A stretch of 9,995 bases of DNA from an uncultured Anaerotruncus sp. (GCF_902490045.1 NZ_CABUCJ010000088.1:1-9995), one strand, 5' to 3'; shown: positions 1-7,242, numbered from the stretch's first letter. A program made the numbers and translations. Notes: a model not told the origin generated them from the sequence alone.

Positions 1-1
1 A

Positions 2-40
2 GCGCCCCGGAGGGGCGCGTAAAAGCCCCGCCGGTCGGGG
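2..40. repeat. Two GC-rich hairpins at left edge
   Basis: Two perfect short inverted repeats lie side by side: GCGCCCC (2-8) with GGGGCGC (12-18) around a 3-nt loop, and CCCCG (26-30) with CGGGG (36-40) around a 5-nt loop. AAAA separates them. Neither is followed by a clear T-tract on either strand. They may belong to the end of a gene outside the window, or act as backup stops for the leftward operon. Their function is not determined. Confidence 0.45.
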
Positions 41-50
41 AAGGACAGCA

Positions 51-76
51 AAAATGCCGCCCAAGGGCGGCATTTT
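51..76 (-). terminator. Intrinsic terminator of prfB-eamA operon
   Basis: A perfect inverted repeat, AAAATGCCGCCC (51-62) and GGGCGGCATTTT (65-76), with a 2-nt centre. Read leftward it gives a GC-rich stem followed by TTTTT, 6 nt past the stop codon of the EamA gene. Its symmetry means it could also stop rightward transcription entering from the left. Confidence 0.85.
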
Positions 77-82
77 CCAATA

Positions 83-496
83 TCAGAGCACCATCAGAAG
101 GGTGCCGCCGGTGATGAGCACCGCGCCGATGACCGATTTGACGCTGACCGCCTCATGCAGGAAAATGAAGGCCATGACGATCGTGATCACGAGGCTGAAC
201 TTGTCGATGGGGACCACCTTGGAGACCTCGCCGATCTGGATGGCCTTGTAATAGCACATCCACGAGGCGCCGGTGGCCAGCCCCGAAAGGATCAGGAAGA
301 GCATGCTGCGCTGGGAGATGTCGCGGATGCCGTGCTGGGAGCCGGTGAGGAAGACCATCCCCCACGCGAGGACGAGCACGACCACCGTGCGGATGGCCGT
401 GGCGAGGTTGGAGTTGACGTTCTCGATGCCGACCTTGGCAAGAATGGAGGTCAGCGCCGCGAAGACCGCCGACCCGACCGCATAGACAGCCCACAT
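83..496 (-). CDS. Half-size EamA-family membrane protein (COG2510-like)
   Basis: A 137-residue, very hydrophobic integral membrane protein. About five membrane helices can be read (residues ~2-22, 31-51, 64-86, 96-115, 119-136), which is one EamA domain; classical DMT exporters carry two. The sequence resembles the short single-domain family (COG2510), with the conserved-looking stretches SNLATAIRT, LSGLATGASW and KVVPIDK. Single-domain members are expected to dimerise. The substrate is unknown. The start is set at 496 (ATG) because GAGGAG lies about 6 nt upstream; the frame stays open 17 codons further into the prfB tail, but nothing supports initiation there. It lies 25 nt after prfB with no terminator between them, so the two are probably co-transcribed. 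The stop is TGA. Confidence 0.85.
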   Translation of the reverse strand: MWAVYAVGSAVFAALTSILAKVGIENVNSNLATAIRTVVVLVLAWGMVFLTGSQHGIRDISQRSMLFLILSGLATGASWMCYYKAIQIGEVSKVVPIDKFSLVITIVMAFIFLHEAVSVKSVIGAVLITGGTLLMVL

Positions 497-521
497 ATAA
501 GATCCTCTCCTCACGCTTTTC

Positions 522-1646
522 TCAGTCCACCTGTCCGAGCGTCCCAAGGCTCGCCGCCTTGAGGTACGCGTTGATAAACCCGTCGATATCGCCGTCCATC
601 ACGGCGTTGATGTTGCCCATTTCAAAGCCGGTGCGGTGATCCTTGGCAAGGGTGTAGGGCATGAAGACGTAGGAGCGGATCTGGCTGCCCCAGGCGATCT
701 GCATCTGCTCCCCCTTGATCTCGTTGATGTTCGCGAGATGCTCCCGCTCCTTGATCTCGACGAGCTTGGCGGTGAGCATCTTCATACACATGTCGCGGTT
801 CTGGAACTGGCTGCGCTCGTTCTGGCAGGAGACGACGATCCCGGTCGGGATGTGGATGAGGCGGACCGCCGAGGAGGTCTTGTTGATGTGCTGGCCGCCC
901 GCGCCGGAGGAGCGGAAGACCTCCATCTTGATATCCTCGGGGTTGATCTCGACGGTGTGGTCGTCGGGCAGCTCGGGCAGCACCTCCACCGACGCGAAGG
1001 AGGTGTGCCGGCGGCCGGACGCGTCGAAGGGCGAAATGCGCACCAGCCGGTGCACGCCCGCCTCCGAGCGCATGAACCCGTAGGCGTTCTCTCCCTCGAT
1101 CATGATCGACGCGCTCTTGAGGCCCGCCTCGTCGCCGTCGAGGTAGTCGAGGATTTTATAGGTATAGCCGTGGCGTTCGGCCCAGCGGGTGTACATGCGG
1201 TAGAGCATCTGGGCCCAGTCCTGCGCCTCGGTGCCGCCCGCGCCCGCGTGGAAGGTCATGATCGCGTTGTTCACGTCGTATTCGCCCGTCAGCAGGGTGG
1301 CAAGCTTCTGGGTCTCGAGGTCCTGTTCAAACTTCTCAACGTCCGCGAGCGCCTCCCCGTAGACCGACTCGTCCTCCTCCTCGTTCGCGAGCTCGATGAG
1401 GGTGAGGGTGTCCCCGTAAAGGGCGTCGAGCCTGTCCCAGCCCTCGAGTTTCCCCTTGACGCGGGCGGTTTCCACCTGGTTTTTCTGCGAGCGTTCCACA
1501 TCGTTCCAGAAGCCCGGCGCGGTCGTCTGCTCCTCCAGCTCGGCGAGCTTGCGTTTGAGGCCCTCGTAACCGATCGCCTGGGCAAGATCGTCCAGTTCCT
1601 CCCGGCGCCCTTCCAGCCGCAGGCGCAGCTCCTCAAATTGCAGCAT
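522..1646 (-). CDS. prfB: Peptide chain release factor 2 (RF2)
   Basis: RF2 recognises UGA and UAA stop codons in the ribosomal A site and triggers hydrolysis of peptidyl-tRNA. The 374-residue length is normal for the family. The RF2 tripeptide anticodon SPF is at residues 205-207 and the catalytic GGQ at 250-252, within GAGGQHINKTSSAVR. Residue 246 is Ser, one of the small residues common there. The N-terminal helical domain is complete. The reading frame is continuous through codons 20-30, where many bacteria have a programmed +1 frameshift at an in-frame UGA; here the codons run GAT CTT GCC CAG with no stop, so that autoregulation is absent. Start ATG at 1646 has TGGAG 8 nt upstream and a good promoter at 1692-1720. 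The EamA gene follows 25 nt downstream. The stop codon is TGA, one that RF2 itself reads. Confidence 0.97.
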   Translation of the reverse strand: MLQFEELRLRLEGRREELDDLAQAIGYEGLKRKLAELEEQTTAPGFWNDVERSQKNQVETARVKGKLEGWDRLDALYGDTLTLIELANEEEDESVYGEALADVEKFEQDLETQKLATLLTGEYDVNNAIMTFHAGAGGTEAQDWAQMLYRMYTRWAERHGYTYKILDYLDGDEAGLKSASIMIEGENAYGFMRSEAGVHRLVRISPFDASGRRHTSFASVEVLPELPDDHTVEINPEDIKMEVFRSSGAGGQHINKTSSAVRLIHIPTGIVVSCQNERSQFQNRDMCMKMLTAKLVEIKEREHLANINEIKGEQMQIAWGSQIRSYVFMPYTLAKDHRTGFEMGNINAVMDGDIDGFINAYLKAASLGTLGQVD

Positions 1647-1691
1647 ATCGGCAACTCCATTCCACTATCGTTTGTCATTCTCAGAAATAAT

Positions 1692-1720
1692 ATTATAGTA
1701 TTTTTTCCCGGGAAAGTAAA
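1692..1720 (-). promoter_or_regulatory. Sigma-A promoter of prfB
   Basis: On the minus strand, TTTACT (1720-1715), a 17-bp spacer and a perfect TATAAT (1697-1692). Predicted transcription start is near 1685, giving a leader of about 40 nt before the prfB ATG. The spacer contains the 12-bp perfect palindrome TTTCCCGGGAAA (1704-1715), which abuts the -35 box. Confidence 0.75.
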
Positions 1721-1781
1721 GCGGTTCCGGCGCAAAACCCCATGGAAAAGCCGTCCGCACGAAAAGTTCACAATTACGCTC

Positions 1782-1810
1782 TTGAATTTTCAGGGGATTG
1801 TCTGTATCAT
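1782..1810 (+). promoter_or_regulatory. Sigma-A promoter of the RING/DUF2628 gene
   Basis: TTGAAT (1782-1787), a 17-bp spacer and TATCAT (1805-1810). Predicted start is near 1817, so the mRNA begins downstream of the possible TTG at 1798. This supports the TTG at 1861 as the translation start. Confidence 0.65.
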
Positions 1811-1847
1811 GGGTATTCAGAAAGCACTATCTATGGATTTATGATTC

Positions 1848-1852
1848 AGGGG
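1848..1852 (+). promoter_or_regulatory. RBS deciding the TTG start at 1861
   Basis: AGGGG sits 8 nt before the TTG at 1861. The only upstream in-frame alternative, TTG 1798, has its AGGGG only 1 nt away (1792-1796), too close to work, and lies inside the predicted promoter. Confidence 0.65.
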
Positions 1853-1860
1853 TTGATTTT

Positions 1861-2895
1861 TTGGCGAACTATACGGGCGTAAAGTGCCCCGTCTGCAACA
1901 AACGCTTTACAGAGGACGACGATATCGTCGTCTGCCCGGTCTGCGGCGCGCCCCACCACCGGACGTGCTACCAGCAGCTTGGACACTGCGCGCTGAACGA
2001 CCTGCATATCAAGGGGCACGCCTGGGAGCCGCCGCATGAACAGCAGGCCCCCGGTCAGGCTTCCGGCAGCGGCGCGGGCGGTTCCGCCTGCCCGGCGTGC
2101 GGCGCCGGAAATCCCCCGACCGGCCTCTTCTGCCAGGTGTGCGGCGCGCCGCTGCACCGCGGCGCCCAGGGCCAGCCGCAGCAGGGACAGCCCTTCTCCC
2201 CCTTTGGCGGACAGTCCTATGCCGCCGCGCCGCCGGCGCAGAATCCCTACAGCGCGGCCTTCGGCGGGCTCAACCCCTCGGAGGAGATCGACGGGGTGCC
2301 GGCGCGGGACCTCGCGCTCTATGTCGGGGAGAATTCCGGCTACTTCCTCCCCCGCTTTAAACAGATTTCCCAGGGGAAGCCCGTTTCTTTCAACTTCTGC
2401 GCGCTCTTCTTCAACTTTTTCTACTTTTTCTACCGCAAGATGTACGCGGTGGGGCTCGTCCTGCTGGGCATCACCCTGCTCGCGCAGATCCCCACCCTCT
2501 TCGTCATGCCCGAGGCGGTCCATTTCGCCCTTGACCACATGAACGACATCTATGCCGGGGCGAGCATGTTTGAATTCATCAGCGAGTTCCAGCCCACCCA
2601 GCACCTGTGGGCCTACGCCGCGATGGAGTACATGCGCTATTTCCTGCTCGCCGTGGGCATCGTCTTCTCCCTGTTCGCCAACCGCTTTTACCTGCGTCAC
2701 GCGGTCAAAAAGGTCACCCGCGTCCGCGAAAGCCTGCTCGCGGCGCAGGGCGCGCTCGACGACCGCCGCTATACCGAGGCGATCGCCCGAGCGGGACGCA
2801 CCAACCGCGCCGTCGTCGTGATCGCCGCCGTGGGCTGCGTGGTGGCCTACTTCGCCGTCTATATCCTGATGGTGATGGCGATCATGGTCGCCTGA
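1861..2895 (+). CDS. Membrane protein: RING-like finger, zinc ribbon, DUF2628-like region
   Basis: A 344-residue protein from a TTG start. The N-terminus (~5-58) resembles the prokaryotic RING-finger family Prok-RING_1: C9, C12, C25, C28, H32/H33, C36 and C43 are candidate zinc ligands. A second treble-clef-like ribbon follows with C77-x2-C80 and C91-x2-C94. Residues 60-140 are a Gly/Gln/Pro/Ala-rich linker likely to be disordered. From ~148 the protein resembles DUF2628: a YVGENSGYFLPRF stretch, an aromatic hydrophobic block (~180-215), a helix at ~256-276, a charged amphipathic stretch (~281-316) and a final membrane helix (~317-341). It should sit in the membrane with the zinc domains probably cytoplasmic. 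Function is unknown; eukaryotic-like ubiquitin ligase activity should not be assumed. It has its own promoter and terminator, so it is monocistronic. Confidence 0.85.
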   Translation: MANYTGVKCPVCNKRFTEDDDIVVCPVCGAPHHRTCYQQLGHCALNDLHIKGHAWEPPHEQQAPGQASGSGAGGSACPACGAGNPPTGLFCQVCGAPLHRGAQGQPQQGQPFSPFGGQSYAAAPPAQNPYSAAFGGLNPSEEIDGVPARDLALYVGENSGYFLPRFKQISQGKPVSFNFCALFFNFFYFFYRKMYAVGLVLLGITLLAQIPTLFVMPEAVHFALDHMNDIYAGASMFEFISEFQPTQHLWAYAAMEYMRYFLLAVGIVFSLFANRFYLRHAVKKVTRVRESLLAAQGALDDRRYTEAIARAGRTNRAVVVIAAVGCVVAYFAVYILMVMAIMVA

Positions 2896-2911
2896 CCGGA
2901 AAAACAGATTG

Positions 2912-2938
2912 GGGAGCGGTTGTACCGCTCCCTTTTTT
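2912..2938 (+). terminator. Intrinsic terminator after the RING/DUF2628 gene
   Basis: GGGAGCGGT (2912-2920), loop TGT, ACCGCTCCC (2924-2932), then TTTTTT. The 9-bp perfect stem with a T-tract starts 16 nt after the stop codon. Confidence 0.92.
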
Positions 2939-2948
2939 CCTGCCCGTC

Positions 2949-2977
2949 TTGCGTTTTCACCCGCGGGATGGTATGAT
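2949..2977 (+). promoter_or_regulatory. Sigma-A promoter of the PH-domain gene
   Basis: TTGCGT (2949-2954), a 17-bp spacer and TATGAT (2972-2977), directly after the preceding terminator. Predicted start near 2984 gives a leader of about 37 nt containing the GAAAGGAG ribosome binding site. Confidence 0.65.
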
Positions 2978-3020
2978 GGCAGCAGAATGATGGCGCCGCG
3001 CGAAAGAAAGGAGCCCTGTC

Positions 3021-3428
3021 ATGGCAGCTGAACGAATTCCCGAACCCGCCGTGGTCTGGAAGGACCGCAAACGCATCTGCGGAATGCCGATCACCTTTAC
3101 GAAGTATTCGATGTCGGAGGACCGGCTCTTTCTCGAGACGGGACTTTTGAGCACCCGCCAGGAGGAGGTCATCCTCTACCGCGTGCGGGACATCAGCCTC
3201 ACCATCAGCCTGTGGCAGCGGATTTTCCGGGTCGGGTCGGTGCTGGTGCAGTCGTCGGACAAGTCCCTGCCCAAGCTGCTGCTCAAGAACATCCGCGATC
3301 CCCGCGGGGTCAAGGAGCTCATCCACAGGCAGGTGGAGGAGATGAAGCTCGCCCGCCGCCTGCGGGTCGGCGAAATCCTCGACAGCGACGAGTGCGGCTG
3401 CGACGACGGGGACGGAATGCTCCTCTGA
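3021..3428 (+). CDS. Bacterial PH-domain protein (bPH_2/YdbT-like)
   Basis: A 135-residue soluble protein. Residues ~22-105 resemble the bacterial pleckstrin-homology domain PF03703: the TFTKYSMSEDRLFLETGLLS strands, the family-typical EEVILYRVRDIS, and the following strands through VGSVLVQSSDKS, then a helix RGVKELIHRQVEEMK. Unlike YdbT-type proteins it has no membrane helix, so it is probably cytosolic or a peripheral partner. The C-terminal tail is acidic with two cysteines (DSDECGCDDGDG, ~121-132). The ATG at 3021 has AGGAG about 8 nt upstream. No specific role can be assigned. No clear terminator follows, so some transcripts may read into the pheST leader, which has its own promoter 22 nt downstream. 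Confidence 0.85.
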   Translation: MAAERIPEPAVVWKDRKRICGMPITFTKYSMSEDRLFLETGLLSTRQEEVILYRVRDISLTISLWQRIFRVGSVLVQSSDKSLPKLLLKNIRDPRGVKELIHRQVEEMKLARRLRVGEILDSDECGCDDGDGMLL

Positions 3429-3450
3429 AAAGGAAAATCTCAAAAAGCCC

Positions 3451-3479
3451 TTGCAAATCCGGGGCGGGCATGCTAAGAT
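3451..3479 (+). promoter_or_regulatory. Sigma-A promoter of pheST
   Basis: TTGCAA (3451-3456), a 17-bp spacer and TAAGAT (3474-3479). Predicted start near 3486 leads straight into the T-box leader. Confidence 0.75.
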
Positions 3480-3485
3480 GATGTG

Positions 3486-3755
3486 TAATCGAATAACGCT
3501 GAGATCGGGAGAGTAGCGCATCCGCGCCGCAGCAGAGAGGCCTGCCGCCGGCTGAGAGCAGACCGCGGGAAGCGTTTGCGTGAAGTTCACCCGTGAGCGG
3601 CGCCGCTCAAACCCTTCGGGGCGGTAGGCGGCGACGGTTCGCCCCGTTAAAAAGCGCAAAAGTGTCCAATACTTCTGGTATTGGGAATTTGGGTGGTACC
3701 ACGGACTGGCGTCACGGCCGTTCGTCCCTCTGCGGACGGACGGCCTTTTTATTTT
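3486..3755 (+). promoter_or_regulatory. Phenylalanine T-box riboswitch (pheST leader)
   Basis: A tRNA-sensing leader that lets transcription proceed when uncharged tRNA-Phe accumulates. Stem I begins with the typical ATAACGCTGAGA...GGGAGAGTA block (from ~3493), followed by AGAGAGGC and GGCTGAGAGCAGACC landmarks. The likely specifier codon is TTC (Phe) at 3586-3588, in GAAGTTCACCC. Stem III is the perfect hairpin CCAATAC (3666-3672)/GTATTGG (3678-3684). The T-box core GGGTGGTACCACGG is at 3691-3704; its TGGT matches an ACCA tRNA 3' end. Pairing of GGG (3691-3693) with CCC (3726-3728) and of the flanking ACGG with 3722-3725 would form the antiterminator, competing with the terminator. The Phe call rests on both TTC and the downstream pheST; the exact specifier-loop fold is inferred. 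This accounts for the 355-nt gap without a coding gene. Confidence 0.95.
3716..3750 (+). terminator. Conditional T-box terminator
   Basis: GGCCGTTCGTCC (3716-3727), loop CTCTGC, GGACGGACGGCC (3734-3745), then TTTTT. The 12-bp stem has a single T-G wobble. Its 5' half shares bases with the predicted antiterminator. Confidence 0.93.
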
Positions 3756-3783
3756 GCAGTATCACAGGGAAGGATGAAATACA

Positions 3784-4803
3784 ATGTTAAACGCGCTGCA
3801 ACAGATCAGACAGCAGGCGGCCGAGGCGCTGGCGCAGGCCGGCGACCTCAAGGCGCTCGACGACCTGCGGGTCAAATACCTCGGCAAGAAGGGGGAGCTC
3901 ACCGCCATCCTCAAGCAGATGGGCAAGCTCTCGGCCGAGGAGCGCCCGAAGGTTGGGCAGCTCGCCAACGAGGTGCGCGCCAATATCGAGGCGCTCGTCG
4001 AGGAGCGCACCGCCGCGGTCAAGGCGGCCCTGCTCGACCAGAAGCTCGCGCTCGAAAAGCTTGACGTGACGATGCCCGGCAGGGCCGCGCCGCTCGGCAG
4101 GGCCCACCCGCTGACCAAGGTGCTCGACGAGGTCAAGGAGATCTTCCTCGGCATGGGCTTCTCGGTGGCCGAGGGCCCGGAGGTCGAGACCGACTACTAC
4201 AACTTCGAGGCGCTCAACATCCCCAAGGACCACCCGGCGCGCGACACGCAGGACACCTTCTACATCAGCGACAACGTGCTGCTCCGCACCCAGACCTCCA
4301 CCGTCCAGGTGCGCACGATGGAGAAGCAGAAGCCCCCCATCCGCGTCATCGCGCCCGGCCGGGTCTACCGCTCCGACGCGGTCGACGCGACCCACTCCCC
4401 CCTCTTCCACCAGATCGAGGGGCTTGTGGTCGACCGCGGCATCACGATGGCCGACCTCAAGGGCACGCTGGAAATGTTCGTCAAGCGGCTCTACGGCGAG
4501 GAGTCGGTCGTGCGCTTCCGGCCCCACCACTTCCCCTTCACGGAACCGTCCGCGGAAATGGATTTCCAGTGCTTCGCCTGCCACGGCGAGGGCTGCCGCC
4601 TCTGCAAGGGCGAGGGCTGGATCGAAATCCTCGGCTGCGGCATGGTGCATCCCAAGGTGCTCTCCATCTGCAACATCGACCCCGAGGAATACAGCGGCTT
4701 CGCGTTCGGCATGGGGCTCGAGCGGATCGTCATGCGCCGTTACGGCATCGACGACCTGCGCCTCTTCTACGAGAACGATCTGCGGTTCCTCAACCAATTC
4801 TAA
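3784..4803 (+). CDS. pheS: Phenylalanyl-tRNA synthetase alpha subunit
   Basis: Catalytic alpha subunit of the cytoplasmic (alpha-beta)2 enzyme that charges tRNA-Phe with phenylalanine using ATP. It has the normal length of 339 residues. Residues 1-~90 form the coiled-coil arm that contacts tRNA. The class II catalytic core follows: motif 2 around GRVYRSDAVDATHSP (192-206) and motif 3 at GFAFGMGLERI (305-315). Ala307 corresponds to the substrate-pocket Ala294 of E. coli PheS. A Firmicutes-type four-cysteine insertion lies at C263, C266, C271 and C274 and probably forms a small zinc knuckle. The ATG at 3784 has AAGGA 9 nt upstream. It is first in an operon with pheT, under T-box control. Stop is TAA. 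Confidence 0.98.
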   Translation: MLNALQQIRQQAAEALAQAGDLKALDDLRVKYLGKKGELTAILKQMGKLSAEERPKVGQLANEVRANIEALVEERTAAVKAALLDQKLALEKLDVTMPGRAAPLGRAHPLTKVLDEVKEIFLGMGFSVAEGPEVETDYYNFEALNIPKDHPARDTQDTFYISDNVLLRTQTSTVQVRTMEKQKPPIRVIAPGRVYRSDAVDATHSPLFHQIEGLVVDRGITMADLKGTLEMFVKRLYGEESVVRFRPHHFPFTEPSAEMDFQCFACHGEGCRLCKGEGWIEILGCGMVHPKVLSICNIDPEEYSGFAFGMGLERIVMRRYGIDDLRLFYENDLRFLNQF

Positions 4804-4819
4804 GGGAGGGTAACTTATC

Positions 4820-7201
4820 ATGAATCTGTCCATGAAATGGCTGGCCGACTATGTTGACATCGGCAATATCACGCCCCGCGAGTTCTCCGAAGCGATGACC
4901 ATGTCCGGTTCCAAGGTCGAGGGCTGGGAGCGCGAGGGCGCGGAGATCAAAAACGTCGTGGTCGGCAGGGTCGACGAGATCGTCCGCCACCCCGACAGCG
5001 ACCATATGTTCATCTGCCAGGTGGACGTGGGCGCGGAAAGCCCCGTGCAGATCGTCACCGGCGCGCAGAACGTCCGGCAGGGCGACTATGTGCCCGCCGC
5101 CCTGCACGACTCCTGGCTGCCGGGGGGCGTCCACATCAAAAAGGGCAAGCTGCGCGGCGTCGAATCCTGCGGCATGCTCTGCTCCCTCTCCGAGCTGGGC
5201 CTCACCGCCCACGACTTCCCCTACGCGGTCGAGGACGGCATCTTCATCCTGCAGGAGCCGGACATGAAGCCGGGGCAGGACATCCAGTCGGCGATCGGCC
5301 TCGACGACGTCTGCGTCGAGTTCGAGATCACCTCCAACCGCCCCGACTGTCTCTCGGTCACCGGGCTCGCGCGCGAGGCGGCCGCCACCTTCGGCCAGCC
5401 GTTCAGCCTTGCGGCCCCGAAGGTCCAAAAGACGGTGGACGACATCCAAAACCACCTCTCGGTCGAGGTGCTCGCCCCCGCCCTCTGCCCCCGCTACACG
5501 GCACGGATGGTCAGGAACATCAAGATCGGGCCCTCCCCCCGCTGGATGCGGGAGCGGCTGCGCGCCTCGGGCGTGCGCCCCATCAACAACATCGTCGACA
5601 TCACCAACTACGTGATGCTCGAATACGGCCAGCCGATGCACGCGTTTGACTACAAGTACGTGGAGGGCGGCAAAATCGTCGTCCGCAACGCCAGGCCGGG
5701 CGAGACGATCATGACCCTCGACGGGGTCGACCGCACCCTCTCCCCCGAGATGCTCGTCATCGCGGACGCGAAGAAGCCCTCCGCCGTCGCGGGCGTCATG
5801 GGCGGCGAATACAGCGGCATCATGGACGACACCAATATGATCGTCTTCGAGTCGGCCTGCTTCAACGGCCCGTCGGTGCGCACCACCGCCAAAAAGCTCG
5901 GCATGCGCACCGAGGCGTCCGGCCGCTTTGAAAAGCAGCTCGACCCCGCCACCACCATCCCGGCGGTCGAACGCGCCTGTGAACTCGTCGAGCTGCTCGG
6001 CGCGGGCGAGGTCGTCGGCGGCATGATCGACGTGGACAACTCCGACCACGCCGAGCGCCGCATCAAGCTGGAACCCGAATGGATCAACAGCTTCCTCGGC
6101 ATCGAGGTGCCCGTTGAGGAGATGCGCCGTATCCTCACCCGCCTCGCGTGCAGGATCGACGGCGGGGACGTCATCCCGCCCTCCTTCCGCGCCGACCTCG
6201 AGCACAAGGCGGACATCGCCGAGGAGATCGCGCGGTTCTACGGCTACGACAAGATCCCCGTCACCGCCATCCGCGGCACCGCCAACGGCCGCTATACCCC
6301 CGTCCAGAAGTTCGAGCGGCTCCTCAACCGCACCCTGCTCGCCCAGGGGCTCTGCGAGGTCGCGACCTACTCCTTCATCAGCCCCAAATACTACGACAGG
6401 ATCGGCCTTCCGGCGGACAGCGATTACCGCAAATGCGTCGTCATCCAGAACCCGCTCGGCGAGGACACCAGCGTCATGCGCACCACTACCGTCCCCTCGA
6501 TGCTCGAGGTGCTCTCCCGCAACTACAACAACCGCAACAAAGCCGCCGCCCTCTATGAGATCGGCAACGTCTACCTCCCCGTCGAGGGCAGCGAGCTGCC
6601 CGACGAGCGCGCCTGCGTCACGATCGGCGCCTACGGCGAGGGCCACGACTTCTTCACCCTCAAGGGCGCCGTCGAAACGCTGCTCTCGGCGGCGGGCGTG
6701 GAGGGCGCGGAATATGCCGCCGTCTCCGACGATCCCACCTACCACCCCGGCCGCTGCGCCGAAATCACCGTGAACGGCCAAAAGCTCGGCAGGTTCGGCG
6801 AGGTGCACCCGGCGGTCTGCCAGAACTACCAGATCGGCACGCGCGCCTATGTCGCCTGCCTCGACGAAGCGGCGCTGTTTGCAAACGTCTCGCCCGAGCG
6901 CGGCTACAAGCCGCTGCCCCGCTTCCCCGCCGCGACCCGCGACCTCGCGCTCATCTGCGACGACGAGCTGCCCGTCGCCGCGCTGGAAAAGGCGATCCGC
7001 GAGGCGGTCGGCAAGGTGCTCGAGGAGCTCAGCCTCTTCGACGTCTACCGCGGCGCGCAGGTCGCCGAGGGCAAAAAGAGCGTCGCCTATTCCCTCACGA
7101 TGCGCGCCGACGACCGCACCCTCACCGACGAGGAGGCCGACGCCGCCATCAAGCGGGCGCTCAAATCGCTCGCGAACCTCGGCGCGGAAATCCGCAGCTG
7201 A
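4820..7201 (+). CDS. pheT: Phenylalanyl-tRNA synthetase beta subunit
   Basis: Beta subunit of Phe-tRNA synthetase, 793 residues, the usual bacterial length. Domains in order: an N-terminal segment typical of bacterial PheT (MNLSMKWLADYV), an OB-fold tRNA-binding domain (~40-150), the B3/B4 editing domain that clears mischarged Tyr-tRNA-Phe (~210-375), B5 (~412-480), the catalytic-like core, and a C-terminal ferredoxin-fold anticodon-binding domain (~694-793, starting near RGYKPLPRFPAATRDLAL). The ATG starts 16 nt after the pheS stop, with GGAGGG 9 nt upstream, so translation follows directly in the same mRNA. A strong terminator lies 12 nt after the stop. Codon use is strongly GC-biased (many GTC, CTC, GCC), matching pheS. 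No defect is visible. Confidence 0.98.
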   Translation: MNLSMKWLADYVDIGNITPREFSEAMTMSGSKVEGWEREGAEIKNVVVGRVDEIVRHPDSDHMFICQVDVGAESPVQIVTGAQNVRQGDYVPAALHDSWLPGGVHIKKGKLRGVESCGMLCSLSELGLTAHDFPYAVEDGIFILQEPDMKPGQDIQSAIGLDDVCVEFEITSNRPDCLSVTGLAREAAATFGQPFSLAAPKVQKTVDDIQNHLSVEVLAPALCPRYTARMVRNIKIGPSPRWMRERLRASGVRPINNIVDITNYVMLEYGQPMHAFDYKYVEGGKIVVRNARPGETIMTLDGVDRTLSPEMLVIADAKKPSAVAGVMGGEYSGIMDDTNMIVFESACFNGPSVRTTAKKLGMRTEASGRFEKQLDPATTIPAVERACELVELLGAGEVVGGMIDVDNSDHAERRIKLEPEWINSFLGIEVPVEEMRRILTRLACRIDGGDVIPPSFRADLEHKADIAEEIARFYGYDKIPVTAIRGTANGRYTPVQKFERLLNRTLLAQGLCEVATYSFISPKYYDRIGLPADSDYRKCVVIQNPLGEDTSVMRTTTVPSMLEVLSRNYNNRNKAAALYEIGNVYLPVEGSELPDERACVTIGAYGEGHDFFTLKGAVETLLSAAGVEGAEYAAVSDDPTYHPGRCAEITVNGQKLGRFGEVHPAVCQNYQIGTRAYVACLDEAALFANVSPERGYKPLPRFPAATRDLALICDDELPVAALEKAIREAVGKVLEELSLFDVYRGAQVAEGKKSVAYSLTMRADDRTLTDEEADAAIKRALKSLANLGAEIRS

Positions 7202-7213
7202 AGCCATGCATTG

Positions 7214-7242
7214 AAAAAGCCCCGGTCCGCCGGGGCTTTTTT
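7214..7242 (+). terminator. Intrinsic terminator of pheST
   Basis: AAAAA followed by GCCCCGG (7219-7225), loop TCCG, CCGGGGC (7230-7236) and TTTTTT. The A-run pairs with the T-run, so it could work on both strands, but no leftward gene ends here. Confidence 0.93.

Noticed and set aside
636..1844. About 400-codon plus-strand frame over prfB
   Set aside because: Antisense shadow of prfB with no ribosome binding site and biased composition.
1798..1860. N-terminal extension of the RING/DUF2628 protein from TTG 1798
   Set aside because: The start lies inside the promoter and its RBS is only 1 nt away; TTG 1861 has a proper RBS and begins right before the zinc finger.
2859..3659. Minus-strand 266-codon frame covering the PH gene and the T-box
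   Set aside because: It crosses a recognised gene, promoters and the T-box leader, with no start signal or family match.
3787..4833. About 350-codon minus-strand frame over pheS
   Set aside because: Shadow of pheS caused by high GC.
4790..7207. Long open frame antisense to pheT, about 800 codons on the minus strand
   Set aside because: It mirrors pheT codon for codon. GC-rich third positions remove stops on the opposite strand; the protein is low-complexity (V, D, G, A, R-rich) and matches no family.
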